DNA of 64,000 bases. Source: an uncultured Alistipes sp. (GTDB lineage Bacteria; Bacteroidota; Bacteroidia; Bacteroidales; Rikenellaceae). Shown piece after piece: positions 7,937 to 16,423 of this stretch. The DNA lies in contig CAJTYA010000004.1 in assembly GCA_910583985.1 (NCBI GenBank), positions 93,083 through 157,082 on the forward strand. Reading direction: 5' to 3'. The notes beneath the pieces are model-generated. The model did no database searches, was not told the DNA's origin, and saw nothing but the letters and a program-made list of their open reading frames with translations. How positions within the stretch are numbered: position 1 is the first letter of the stretch; each line of letters begins with the position of its first letter. The position numbers and the translations under genes were made by a program.

Positions 7937-9478
7937 CTATTTCGCGTAGCTGATCGAACGCGTTTCGCGGATGACGGTGATTTTCACCTGTCCCGGATAG
8001 GTCATTTCGTCCTGAATCTTCTTGGCGATGTCGTGCGAAAGGCTGTCGGCCTCCTGATCGGAAATCTTTTCGCTGCCGACGATCACGCGCAATTCGCGAC
8101 CCGCCTGAATGGCGTAGGTCTTCATCACGCCGGGATAGGCCATCGCCATGTCCTCCATTTCCTTGAGCCGCTTGATGTACGATTCCACGACCTCGCGGCG
8201 GGCGCCCGGACGGGCACCGGAAATCGCGTCGCAGACCTGCACGATGGGGGCGATGAGGTTGGTCATCTCCATTTCGTCGTGGTGCGCGCCGATGGCGTTG
8301 GTCACCTCGGCCTTTTCCTTGAACTTCTCGGCCAGTTTCATACCGATGATGGCATGCGGCAGTTCCGGCTCGTCGTCGGGCACCTTGCCGATGTCGTGCA
8401 ACAGACCGGCCCGGCGGGCCAGCTTGGCGTTGAGGCCCAGTTCGGCGGCCATGATGCCGCACAGGTTGGCCACCTCGCGGGAGTGCTGCAAGAGGTTCTG
8501 TCCGTAGGACGAACGGTATTTCATCTTACCGATGAGCCGGATGAGTTCGGGATGGAGCCCGTGGATGCCCAGATCGATCGTCGTCCGCTTGCCGGCTTCG
8601 ATGATCTCCTCCTCGATCTGTTTCTGCACCTTGGCTACGACCTCCTCGATGCGGGCGGGATGGATGCGGCCGTCGGTCACCAGTTGGTGGAGCGCCAGCC
8701 GGGCGATCTCCCTGCGCACGGGATCGAAGCCCGAAAGGATGATCGCTTCGGGCGTGTCGTCGACGATGATTTCGACGCCCGTGGCGGCTTCCAGCGCCCG
8801 GATATTGCGGCCCTCGCGGCCGATGATGCGGCCCTTGACCTCGTCGCTGTCGATGTTGAACACCGTGACCGAGTTTTCGATGGCCGCCTCGGTGGCTACG
8901 CGCTGGATCGTCTGCACGACGATCTTCTTGGCCTCCTTGCCCGCCGTCATCTTGGCCTCCTCCATCACTTCGTTCACGTAGGTCATGGCCTCGGTTTTGG
9001 CCTCGGCCTTCATGTTTTCGATCAGGATGTTCTTGGCCTCCTCGCTGCTCAGGCCGCCGATCTGTTCCAACCGCACGTTCTGGTCCTTGATCTTGCGGTC
9101 GAGTTCCTCCTTGCGGTGCTCGACGTTCTGCAACTGCGATTCGAGACGGTTGCGCAGCGCGTCCTGCTCCTTGAGTTTCTTGCCGAGCTCTTCCTGCTGC
9201 CCCTGAAGGTTGCTTTCGATCTGGCGGGCGCGCTGTTCGCTCTGGGCGATCTTCTGGTTGCGCTCGTTGACGGTCCGGTCGTGCTCGCTCTTGAGCTGAA
9301 TGAATTTTTCCTTCGCCTGAAGAATTTTCTCTTTCTTGATCATTTCGCCGTCGGCCTCGGCCTTGCGGATGATCGCGTCGCACCGGTTTTTCGTGGCACG
9401 GGTCGTGATCCTGTGCGCTGCGAAACCGGCGACGGCGGCGGTCGCCACGGCAATTATCGCAATGATTATCACACTCAT
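7937..9478 (-). CDS. rny: Ribonuclease Y
   Basis: A 513-residue membrane-anchored endoribonuclease that starts mRNA decay. Domain order is canonical: membrane helix at 1-20, long charged coiled coil at about 30-190, KH domain around 203-265 with GREGRNIRALE, and HD domain with the catalytic pair H361-D362 in LLHDIGKVPDDE. The length matches the family (about 510-520). The start lies directly before the transmembrane segment. It is a single gene with its own terminator. No TAnnTTTG box was found upstream. On its upstream side lies the 6S-like RNA, transcribed divergently if my strand choice is right. Confidence 0.97.
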   Translation of the reverse strand: MSVIIIAIIAVATAAVAGFAAHRITTRATKNRCDAIIRKAEADGEMIKKEKILQAKEKFIQLKSEHDRTVNERNQKIAQSEQRARQIESNLQGQQEELGKKLKEQDALRNRLESQLQNVEHRKEELDRKIKDQNVRLEQIGGLSSEEAKNILIENMKAEAKTEAMTYVNEVMEEAKMTAGKEAKKIVVQTIQRVATEAAIENSVTVFNIDSDEVKGRIIGREGRNIRALEAATGVEIIVDDTPEAIILSGFDPVRREIARLALHQLVTDGRIHPARIEEVVAKVQKQIEEEIIEAGKRTTIDLGIHGLHPELIRLIGKMKYRSSYGQNLLQHSREVANLCGIMAAELGLNAKLARRAGLLHDIGKVPDDEPELPHAIIGMKLAEKFKEKAEVTNAIGAHHDEMEMTNLIAPIVQVCDAISGARPGARREVVESYIKRLKEMEDMAMAYPGVMKTYAIQAGRELRVIVGSEKISDQEADSLSHDIAKKIQDEMTYPGQVKITVIRETRSISYAK

Positions 9479-9737
9479 AACTTTGATAAAAGGTTAATGT
9501 TCGTTTATTTAAATTCAGTTATTCGTTCCGACGGAAGCACGTACTCCCGTCCGGGTCGTATCCATGAAAAATGCAACCGTACGTTCCGGCCCGGCGGCAT
9601 TCAGGGTCTGGGACTCCGATTCGCCCGCCATCGCCGGCAATCCGGCTTTCCTTCCGATCCGTATCGGGATCCGGCGTCCGAGAGAAACCGGGCCGACGCG
9701 CGTCGAAGCACCGGGAACATACGACTACTATAAAAAA

Positions 9738-9946
9738 ATACCCGCATGGGATTCCTTTTTTCTGTTTGACGAAGCTCCGTATCGTCATGTGTGGGGCTGC
9801 CGTAAATCGCAAACGTCCAACGTCCCCCGGAGGGAAACTTTCCTCTGGAGAGGAAAGGTAAGGCCTGTTTTTGAAACACCTGAGCTTGACCCCAAGTAGA
9901 AATAATGTTGAGTTTCGCAAAGCTTAAAAGGAATCCATGCGGGATT
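9738..9946 (+). ncRNA. 6S-like RNA candidate (ssrS)
   Basis: About 205 bases fold into one long interrupted hairpin. A terminal stem pairs 9741-9759 with 9926-9943 (19 positions, one bulge). A second stem pairs 9765-9782 with 9905-9921, and a short GGGG/CCCC stem joins 9793-9796 to 9890-9893. The top is a strong hairpin, 9838-9846 with 9849-9857. Unpaired flanks in between resemble the open-promoter bubble of 6S RNA. It lies next to zapA, the classic neighbour of ssrS. Strand: six positions pair as G-U only on the plus strand, against two only on the minus, so plus is favoured, although E. coli has ssrS on the zapA strand. No clear promoter was found. Confidence 0.6.
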
Positions 9947-9998
9947 TCATTCCTTCGTGTATCGTAAGAACCTCCGTTCCCCACGGGGAACTGTGCGT

Positions 9999-10292
9999 CT
10001 ATCGTTTCAAATCGTTCAGGTAACCGTCGATCTCCCGTCCGATTTCCTGCAAGCGGTTCATTTCTTCGGGCAATTCCCGTGCCATTTCCAGCCCTACCTT
10101 GTCGACGGCGATCTGCAATGCCGCCATGGCCAGATAGTCTTCGGGTTCGGCCATGAACCTCGTCTTATATACGGCGATCATCGAGTTGATATCCAGCGCC
10201 GCCTTGCGGTACTTCTCCTCCTCGGCCTGCGGAATGGTCATCGGATATTCCTTCCCGGCCAATTTGACGGATATTCTCCTCTTGCCTGCCAT
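9999..10292 (-). CDS. zapA: Cell division protein ZapA
   Basis: A 97-residue FtsZ-ring-associated protein. The N-terminal beta segment (ISVKLAGKEYPM) and following helix match ZapA, and the C-terminal half is a long helix ending LQEIGREIDGYLNDLKR that would form the dimer coiled coil. Length is typical for Bacteroidota ZapA. It lies 50 bases after the coiled-coil gene at 10343 and almost surely shares its transcript. The 6S-like RNA lies just past its stop codon. A short palindrome (9976-9991) after the stop has no T-tract. Confidence 0.9.
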   Translation of the reverse strand: MAGKRRISVKLAGKEYPMTIPQAEEEKYRKAALDINSMIAVYKTRFMAEPEDYLAMAALQIAVDKVGLEMARELPEEMNRLQEIGREIDGYLNDLKR

Positions 10293-10342
10293 ACAAACGT
10301 GTCACTCGAATTATCATTGTTCCGTCGCCGGAAGTCCAATAA

Positions 10343-10633
10343 TTATTTATTCATCAACGCGATGCAACTGTCAATCTCCCGCAGTAGCCTATTGACGCGC
10401 AACCTCGCCGCCCGGTTGTCCGCGCGGTTTCCCGCGAAAGCGCCGGCCGTTTCGAGCGTTTTAACCCGCCGTTCGAGCGACCGGGCCCTCTCTTCGGTCT
10501 CCCGGTTGCGGAGAACGAGTCCGTCGCGTTCTTCGGCCAGACGGGCCACCTCTTCGCGCAGCCGCCTGTTGTCGTCGATGATTCCCCGGATTTTCTCTCC
10601 CAGCGAATCGATAAACGCTCGGTTGTCATTCAT
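10343..10633 (-). CDS. Small coiled-coil protein upstream of zapA
   Basis: A 96-residue, highly charged helical protein. Residues 15-65 show heptad-like spacing (LREEVARLAEERDGLVLRN), giving a parallel or antiparallel coiled coil. Residues 75-96 (LRVNRLLREIDSCIALMN) form a second helix. No enzyme motif is present. Co-transcription with zapA suggests a divisome-associated scaffold, comparable in size and form to ZapB, but homology to ZapB cannot be claimed from sequence alone. The start is supported by a -7 box 27 bases upstream. Confidence 0.75.
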   Translation of the reverse strand: MNDNRAFIDSLGEKIRGIIDDNRRLREEVARLAEERDGLVLRNRETEERARSLERRVKTLETAGAFAGNRADNRAARLRVNRLLREIDSCIALMNK

Positions 10634-10660
10634 CGTCGAACGGAATTAAATACGTCCACT

Positions 10661-10668
10661 CAAAAGTA
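10661..10668 (-). promoter_or_regulatory. -7 box (TACTTTTG) for the coiled-coil/zapA operon
   Basis: The minus strand reads TACTTTTG, 27 bases before the ATG at 10633. Confidence 0.7.
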
Positions 10669-10708
10669 ATCTTTTTTCTCGAATAAACAAAATTCCTGCC
10701 GAAATCTA

Positions 10709-12016
10709 TCACTCCTCAGGCACCCCGTACAGGTCGTAATCGTCTGCTTCCGTTATCTTTACCCGCAGGAAGGTACCGGGCGCGAGTTCGCGGTCCGTTC
10801 CGATGAGGATTTCGGTATCCACCTCCGGCGAATCGCAGCGCGTGCGCCCCACGAGAAACTCCCCTTCCCGGCGGTCGACGATCACTTCTTCGGTGCGCCC
10901 CACCCGCCGGAGGTTGTTCTCGCGCGAAATGCGGTTCTGCAACGCCATGACGGCATCGACCCGGCGGCGCTTGACCTCTTCGGGCACGTCGTCCCGCAGA
11001 TGCTCGGCCGAGTAGGTTCCCTCCTCCTCTGAATAGGGGAACACGCCGAGGCGTTCGAAGCGGACCTTTTCGACAAATTCGAGCAGTTCGGCGAAATCGG
11101 CCTCGCTCTCGCCCGGATAACCGACGAGCAGCGTCGTGCGCAGCGCGATGCCGGGCACCTCCCGGCGCAGCTTTTCGATCAGGGCATAGGTCTGCTCGCG
11201 ATCCAGCCCCCTGCGCATGCTCCGCAACTGGGCGTCGCTGATGTGCTGGAAAGGGATGTCGAGGTAGGGACATATCTTCTCCTCGTCGCGCATCGCCTCG
11301 ATCACATCGTCGGGGAAATGCGCCGGATAGGCATAGTGCAGACGGATCCATCGGATGCCCTCGATGCGGCAGAGCCGGCACAGCAGTTCGCCTAACCTGC
11401 GTTCGCCGTAGAGGTCGAGCCCGTAATAGGTCGTGTCCTGCGCGATGACGATCAGCTCGCGCACGCCTTTTTCGGCCAGCGAGCGGGCCTCGGCTTCGAG
11501 TGCCTCCATCGGCACCGAGACGTGGCGGCCCCGGATGAGCGGAATAGCGCAGTAACCGCAGCCCCAGTTGCACCCCTCCGAAATCTTGAGGTACGCGTAA
11601 TGGCTCGGTGTGGTGAGCATGCGTTCGCCCGCGAGCTCGTCGCGATAGCGGCCGCCGAGCGTTCGCACGATGGCGGACAGATCGTTCACGCCGAAATATT
11701 CGTCCGCTTCGGGAATCTCCTCCTTCAATTCTTTCTTATACCGTTCGGCCAGACAGCCCATCACGAAAAGGTGGTCGATAAGGCCCTCCTCCTTGGCGCG
11801 GGCGAAACCGAGAATCGTGTCGATCGACTCCTCCTTGGCGTCGCCGATGAAGCCGCAGGTGTTGACGACCACGACGTTGGCATCCGTATCGTTCGAGTCG
11901 CAGACGATCTCGAAGCCGTTGTCGCGCAACTGCGCCATGAGGTGTTCCGAATCGACCAGATTCTTCGAACAGCCCAGCGTCACGACATTGATTTTTCTTT
12001 TTTTCGATCGGTTCAT
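10709..12016 (-). CDS. rimO: Ribosomal protein S12 methylthiotransferase RimO
   Basis: A 435-residue radical-SAM enzyme that adds a methylthio group to Asp of ribosomal protein S12. The N-terminal UPF0004 domain carries the auxiliary-cluster cysteines C16, C54 and C88. The radical-SAM cluster is C149, C153 and C156 in CNWGCGYC. The TRAM domain at the end closes with DYDLYGVPEE. The RimO signatures NVVTLGCSKNLVDSE and ISEGCNWGCGYCAIP separate it from MiaB. The frame stays open upstream, but conservation begins at MNRSKKRKINVVTLGC, and a -7 box lies only five bases before this ATG, implying a leaderless transcript. Confidence 0.96.
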   Translation of the reverse strand: MNRSKKRKINVVTLGCSKNLVDSEHLMAQLRDNGFEIVCDSNDTDANVVVVNTCGFIGDAKEESIDTILGFARAKEEGLIDHLFVMGCLAERYKKELKEEIPEADEYFGVNDLSAIVRTLGGRYRDELAGERMLTTPSHYAYLKISEGCNWGCGYCAIPLIRGRHVSVPMEALEAEARSLAEKGVRELIVIAQDTTYYGLDLYGERRLGELLCRLCRIEGIRWIRLHYAYPAHFPDDVIEAMRDEEKICPYLDIPFQHISDAQLRSMRRGLDREQTYALIEKLRREVPGIALRTTLLVGYPGESEADFAELLEFVEKVRFERLGVFPYSEEEGTYSAEHLRDDVPEEVKRRRVDAVMALQNRISRENNLRRVGRTEEVIVDRREGEFLVGRTRCDSPEVDTEILIGTDRELAPGTFLRVKITEADDYDLYGVPEE

Positions 12017-12021
12017 GCCGG

Positions 12022-12029
12022 CAAAAGTA
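12022..12029 (-). promoter_or_regulatory. -7 box (TACTTTTG) five bases before rimO
   Basis: An exact TAnnTTTG match on the minus strand. At the usual box-to-start-site distance, transcription would begin at or next to the rimO ATG. Confidence 0.5.
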
Positions 12030-12317
12030 CGAAGAAATCGTTTAAAAACGGCAGCACCCGTCCTTATCTTCCCTCCCCCGTCCGGCCCGCCGTCCGTGTT
12101 CCGGCAAAGCGGAGCACGCTCCGGGCGGCCCTGCGGACACGCAGTCCTTCCGCCCCCATGCGACCGCACAGCCCCGGTCCGCGGCATGTGCCGACACGGT
12201 CTCCTCCCCGGCACCCGCCCGAAAACATACCCTCGAAACGCATCCTGTCCGCGGGCCGCACCGACCGGGTTTCAGCCGGACCTCCGCTCCGGACGAGACA
12301 TCCGCCCGCAAGCCGGC

Positions 12318-12614
12318 TCACTTGACGATGACGCAGGAGACAACGCCCGGTCCGAGCGCCCGGTCGATGGCCTCTTTGATCGCTCCGCGCCGCATGAAAA
12401 CCTCGTTCCGGGCCACCGAAGAACTCAGAAAGACAAACATCCGTCCGCCGGTCCGGACCTCGATTTTCGTCGTGTAGGAAGCGATGACGTCGCCCACGAG
12501 CCGGGGCCACAGATCGGGAATCTTCGCCTCGGCGATCTTGCGGGCGAGCAGAGGCGTGGAGCTGAAAAAATCGTTCAGCGCGTCGCCGATGCGGACGGGT
12601 TCGCGTCTTCTCAT
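12318..12614 (-). CDS. DUF721 (DciA-like) protein
   Basis: A 98-residue protein of the DUF721 family, the fold shared with the replicative helicase loader DciA. Visible family features are IGDALNDFFSSTPLLARKI near the start, the W36 of LWPRLVG, and the beta strand RMFVFLSSSVARNEVFMRR. Bacteroidota versions are short like this one and lack the extra N-terminal region of proteobacterial DciA. Its ATG overlaps the recF stop as ATGA, so it is translationally coupled to recF, a linkage common in the phylum. A role in loading DnaB at the fork is inferred from the family. Confidence 0.85.
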   Translation of the reverse strand: MRRREPVRIGDALNDFFSSTPLLARKIAEAKIPDLWPRLVGDVIASYTTKIEVRTGGRMFVFLSSSVARNEVFMRRGAIKEAIDRALGPGVVSCVIVK

Positions 12615-13711
12615 AGGATACGGATTCGGTCGTCCTCGACATGGAACAGCGTGTAGCTGCATCCGTTCTCGCGCAGGATGCCTTCCAGACGGACCTTGTT
12701 GCAATCGGTGATGAAAATCTGCCCGAAACGCTCCTGCGACACGATGCCGATGAGCCTGCGGACGCGCTGCATGTCGAGCTTGTCGAAAATATCGTCCAGC
12801 AGCAGAATGGGACGCGCGGACAGGCGTGCGGCGACGATGTCGTACTGGGCGAGTTTGAGCGCCACCAGAAACGACTTCTGCTGCCCCTGCGAACCGTACC
12901 TGCGGAGCGGATAGCCGCCGATGGCGATGCGGAGATCGTCGCGGTGGACGCCGCAGGTCGTGAACTGGCAGATCCGGTCCCGCCGGGCCGCCTCGCGCAG
13001 CAGGTCGGCGAAGGGACGTTCGAGCAGCTCCGAGCGGTAGGTCAGCTCCACCCGTTCGCGGTCGTCCGACAGCGCGGCGTAATACTCCGCCACGACGGGA
13101 GCAAGCTCCTCGACGAGCCGGCGCCGCCGCTCGAAAACAACCGTCCCCAAGGAGGCCAGTTGCAGATCGAACACGTCGAGCATGTCGTCGAAACCGCGCA
13201 CGGACGGGTCCTTGAGCAGCTTGTTGCGCTCGGCCAGCACGCGGTTGTATTTCACCAGCGCGGCAAGGTACTCGCGATCCAGTTGCGAAAGGAATCCGTT
13301 GAGGTATTTGCGCCGTTCCTCGCCCGACTCGTTGATGAGCGAGGTATCGGCCGGAGAAATTGTCACGATGGGGATGAGTCCGATATGGTCCGACAGCCGC
13401 TCGTACTCCTTGCCGTTGCGGCATACCTTCTTGGCCGAGCCCTTCTTGCAGGAGCAGACGACGCGCTCGGTGTGTCCTGCCGCATCGGCATAGACGCCGT
13501 CGACGAGAAACGCGTCGCTTCCGTGCCGCATGCACTGTCCGTCGGAAAGGCCGAAAGCACTCTTGCACATCGACAGGTAGTGCACCGCGTCGAGCAGGTT
13601 GGTCTTCCCGGTGCCGTTGTCGCCCGCAAAGCAGTTGATCCGGGCCGAAAGTTCGATCCGGGCATCCTCGAAATTCTTGAAATCGACGAGCGAGAGTCGC
13701 TGAAGGTACAT
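12611..13711 (-). CDS. recF: DNA replication and repair protein RecF
   Basis: A 366-residue SMC-like ATPase that helps load RecA at gaps. Walker A is GDNGTGKT at 30-37, the ABC signature is SQGQQKS in the C-terminal third, and Walker B is ILLLDDIFDKLD, followed by the expected FITDCNK stretch. Length matches the family (about 360-370). The start at MYLQRLSLVDFKNF agrees with the conserved N-terminus and with a -7 box 48 bases upstream. It overlaps the DUF721 gene by four bases. Confidence 0.97.
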   Translation of the reverse strand: MYLQRLSLVDFKNFEDARIELSARINCFAGDNGTGKTNLLDAVHYLSMCKSAFGLSDGQCMRHGSDAFLVDGVYADAAGHTERVVCSCKKGSAKKVCRNGKEYERLSDHIGLIPIVTISPADTSLINESGEERRKYLNGFLSQLDREYLAALVKYNRVLAERNKLLKDPSVRGFDDMLDVFDLQLASLGTVVFERRRRLVEELAPVVAEYYAALSDDRERVELTYRSELLERPFADLLREAARRDRICQFTTCGVHRDDLRIAIGGYPLRRYGSQGQQKSFLVALKLAQYDIVAARLSARPILLLDDIFDKLDMQRVRRLIGIVSQERFGQIFITDCNKVRLEGILRENGCSYTLFHVEDDRIRIL

Positions 13712-13759
13712 ACTCGAAAACGTTGCGGGACGCACCGGGAAAGCGGCGCGTCGGGAAGT

Positions 13760-13767
13760 CAAAGGTA
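13760..13767 (-). promoter_or_regulatory. -7 box (TACCTTTG) for recF
   Basis: An exact match on the minus strand, 48 bases before the recF ATG. Confidence 0.7.
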
Positions 13768-13941
13768 CGTTTTTTTTCGGAAAGCCCAACGCCGGGCCCG
13801 CCTTCCGGAACGAAGGCCCGTGCCTCCCTTTCGGGTCTTCGGCGGCCCGTCCGTCGAAAACCGAAACCTCACCAACCCCTCCGACCGTGAAATTTAGGGA
13901 ACAAAATACACCGGAAAGGTGCGTAATTCGCTAAAAAAAAT

Positions 13942-13949
13942 TACATTTG
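13942..13949 (+). promoter_or_regulatory. -7 box (TACATTTG) for the TPR gene
   Basis: An exact match in an AT-rich stretch, 42 bases before the ATG at 13992. Confidence 0.75.
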
Positions 13950-13991
13950 CAGTTCGATACGAATTTTAACTTTAAATTTTCAGAATAAATC

Positions 13992-14693
13992 ATGGCAGAA
14001 CAAAACAAACCGCAAACCGAGCAGGACCCCGAAGTCGCCATCGCATCGGCGATCGGAAAGGTCGAAGGCTTCATCATGAAAAACGGCCGTTCGCTGCTGA
14101 TCGCGCTGGCGGTCGTGGTGGTCGTGGTCGGAGGTTTTTTCGGATATAAATATCTGGTCGTAGGGCCGAGGGCCGAAAAGGCGGCGGCGATGATGTTCAT
14201 GGCCGAACAGCAGTTCGCAGCCGACTCGTTCGCAGTGGCGCTCAACGGCGACGGCAACTTCGCCGGTTTTCTGGACGTGATCGCCAAATACGGCTCGACG
14301 CCGGCGGGCAACCTCGCCAAGCATTACGCCGGCATCTGCTACCTCAAGACGGGTGAGTACGCACAGGCGCTCGAGTACCTCGGCAAATATTCGCCCGAAA
14401 CGGGCAGCGCACCCGCTGCGCTCCTCGCCGCGCAGAACTACGGGCTTCAGGGCGACGCGCTGGTGCAGACAGGCAAGCTCCCCGAAGCCGTCAAACTGTA
14501 CGAAAAAGCCGCGGCGACCGGCAAAAACACGTTGACGGCGCCCTATTATCTAAAAAAATCGGGCGAAGTATACGAAAAACTGGGCGACAACGAAAAGGCA
14601 TTGGCCGCCTACAAGAAGATCGCCACGGACTATGCCACGAGCATGGAAGCCCGCGACATCCAGAAGTACATCGGCCGCATCGAACAACAGTAA
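13992..14693 (+). CDS. Membrane-anchored tetratricopeptide protein (YfgM-like)
   Basis: A 233-residue protein with a short N-terminal cytoplasmic stretch, one membrane helix at about 34-54 (IALAVVVVVVGGFFGYKYL), and an exported part with three or four TPR-like helix pairs (GICYLKTGEYAQALEYL, DALVQTGKLPEAVKLYEKA, EVYEKLGDNEKALAAYKKI). The layout matches the YfgM/AncA group, which associates with translocon and chaperone in proteobacteria. That functional link is only an analogy here. It is followed by a terminator and then ribH in the same direction. Confidence 0.8.
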   Translation: MAEQNKPQTEQDPEVAIASAIGKVEGFIMKNGRSLLIALAVVVVVVGGFFGYKYLVVGPRAEKAAAMMFMAEQQFAADSFAVALNGDGNFAGFLDVIAKYGSTPAGNLAKHYAGICYLKTGEYAQALEYLGKYSPETGSAPAALLAAQNYGLQGDALVQTGKLPEAVKLYEKAAATGKNTLTAPYYLKKSGEVYEKLGDNEKALAAYKKIATDYATSMEARDIQKYIGRIEQQ

Positions 14694-14717
14694 ACGCACA
14701 TTCGAAACGATACGAAG

Positions 14718-14752
14718 AAGGTTGCTGCCCGAACGAGCCGCAACCTTTTTCG
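14718..14752 (+). terminator. Terminator between the TPR gene and ribH
   Basis: AAGGTTGC pairs with GCAACCTT, followed by five T residues. It lies 22 bases before the ribH ATG, with no clear promoter between, so it may act as a leaky attenuator. Confidence 0.75.
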
Positions 14753-14773
14753 ATTCAATACCACTACAACACT

Positions 14774-15295
14774 ATGGCAACAATTCACAAAAACCTGTCG
14801 CAGATCGACGGGGCGCTGCCTTCGGCACAAGACATGAAATTCGGCATCGTCGTATCGGAATGGAATCCGCGCGTGACGGGCGCGCTGCTCGAAGGAGCGG
14901 TATCGACGCTCCGCAAAGCGGGATGCGAAGAACATAACATCCTCATCAAACAGGTTCCCGGCACGTTCGAACTGGCGCTCGGAGCCCAATACTTCGCCGA
15001 ATACACCGACGTGGACGGCGTCATCGTGCTGGGCTGCGTCATTCAGGGCGAAACCCGCCATTTCGATTACGTGTGTCAGGGCGTCACGCAGGGCGTCACG
15101 CAGCTCATGCTGTCATGGAACATGCCGGTAGCCTTCGGCGTGCTGACGACCGACAACCTGCAGCAGGCGCTCGACAGAGCCGGCGGCAAATACGGCAACA
15201 AAGGCGACGAAGCGGCCGTAGCGGCCATCCGCATGGTCGCCTTGCAAATCGAAATGGAACCCGAAGAGAGCGAGGACAGAAAGAAAATCAACTGA
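14774..15295 (+). CDS. ribH: 6,7-dimethyl-8-ribityllumazine synthase
   Basis: A 173-residue enzyme that condenses 5-amino-6-ribitylaminouracil with dihydroxybutanone phosphate, the penultimate step of riboflavin synthesis. Family blocks: FGIVVSEWNPRVTGALLEGA near 23-42, VPGTFELALGA around 60-70, GCVIQGETRHFDYVC with the catalytic His, and the DRAGGKYGNKG segment. An N-terminal extension of about 20 residues is usual in Bacteroidota. No FMN riboswitch precedes it. It converges with the ArsC-like gene, with only 12 bases between the stops. Confidence 0.97.
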   Translation: MATIHKNLSQIDGALPSAQDMKFGIVVSEWNPRVTGALLEGAVSTLRKAGCEEHNILIKQVPGTFELALGAQYFAEYTDVDGVIVLGCVIQGETRHFDYVCQGVTQGVTQLMLSWNMPVAFGVLTTDNLQQALDRAGGKYGNKGDEAAVAAIRMVALQIEMEPEESEDRKKIN

Positions 15296-15307
15296 TCCGG
15301 CCGGATC

Positions 15308-15667
15308 CTACTTCGAGAGCCGTTCTTTCCACTCGGCCTCGCGGAAACCGACCAGCACGAAATCGGGAGCGACGAGCAGCGGCCTTTTGACTAATTTCCC
15401 GTCCGAGGCCAGCAGACTGACGAGTTCGTCGCGGGAGAGCGTTCCGATCCGCTCCTTGAGACCGAGTTCCCGGTAGCGCTGCCCGCTGACGTTGAAAAAC
15501 TTCCGCGCCGGCAGGCCGCTGCGGGCGATCCAGACGGACAATTCCTCTGAGGAGGGACGTTGCGACACGATGTCGCGCGATTCGACTTCGACGCCCGCGC
15601 TTTCGAGCCATTTGCGGGTCTTGATGCAGGTAGAGCACCGGGGATACTGAAGGAAAAGATATTTCAT
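15308..15667 (-). CDS. ArsC/Spx-family thioredoxin-fold protein
   Basis: A 119-residue protein with the ArsC/Spx fold. The N-terminus YPRCSTCIKTRKWLE gives a C11-x-x-C14 motif followed by the basic residues of the family. Later blocks (FFNVSGQRYRELGL, KLVKRPLLVAPDFVLVGF) match the phosphate/arsenate-binding and Spx core. Spx-type regulators also carry CxxC, and no arsenic genes are nearby, so arsenate reduction is not assured; a redox role is equally likely. The frame is open far upstream, but homology begins at MKYLFLQYPR, which I used as the start. Confidence 0.8.
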   Translation of the reverse strand: MKYLFLQYPRCSTCIKTRKWLESAGVEVESRDIVSQRPSSEELSVWIARSGLPARKFFNVSGQRYRELGLKERIGTLSRDELVSLLASDGKLVKRPLLVAPDFVLVGFREAEWKERLSK

Positions 15668-15763
15668 AGCGAAAATTCGTTTTTTCGAAATCCGATTGAC
15701 GGCAGGCCCGACGCATGGGTCTGCCGTCGTCGTTTCGTCCGCAACGCAGGGACGGCGTTCCTG

Positions 15764-15771
15764 CAAAAATA
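15764..15771 (-). promoter_or_regulatory. -7 box (TATTTTTG) for the ArsC-like gene
   Basis: TAnnTTTG match on the minus strand, 96 bases before the ATG. Confidence 0.45.
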
Positions 15772-16423
15772 GACAAAAAAGCACAGCACGAAAATACCGC
15801 GCCCGATGCGATGTTCCGGCAGACCGGAAGACAGCGCTCGCAGCAAAGAAGTGTTCGCTACCCGCGCGCACGCGACGCCTCCCGGACCGGCGCGACATGC
15901 GGAACCGCCACGAGGCCGGACGACCGCGACGCCTCGTTTCGAAAACACGTTCGGCCGACGGCTCTTTACGGATCGGGAGAGCCGCAGGGAGCGCAGCCGT
16001 ACCGTCCCCCGACAAAAGAAACTCTCTTCCGAGGGCCTCCGACCGACAACATCGAAGATCCGAAGCCGGACAGGTGCGACGGCCCCGTCACAGGCTCTCG
16101 CTCCGGCGACCGAAACGAATAGCGAAAGCCGACAAGCGCCGGACGGCATTCCGTTGCGTCCGCCATCGACCGAACGATATGTCGATGCAGCGGCTCCGTC
16201 TGCTCCGACGCTCCATTCGATCCGTCTCCGAACGCCGGCCCTGCCCGAACGGAAAGACCGGGCCGGACCCGAAAGCGGGAACATGAGCCGCGGACGGACA
16301 GGAACGAACACCGGGCCACCGAAGCGCATCGCGACATTGCCCTGAAAACGGAGGACGAGAGCCCGTCTGCGAACCGCAGACGAACCCTCGTCGCATCGTC
16401 TTCCGTCCCCGGCCGGACAGAGG
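15772..16423. other. Gene-free interval
   Basis: About 650 bases of GC-rich sequence. All open frames on both strands are Arg-rich and show no similarity to anything I recognise. No hairpin with a T-tract, repeat or promoter box stands out. Confidence 0.6.

Noticed and set aside
9976..9991. Palindrome after zapA as a terminator
   Set aside because: The loop is only two to four bases and no T-run follows.
9999..10292. Strand of the 6S-like RNA assumed from zapA direction
   Set aside because: G-U pair bias favours the plus strand, so synteny alone was not used to assign the strand.
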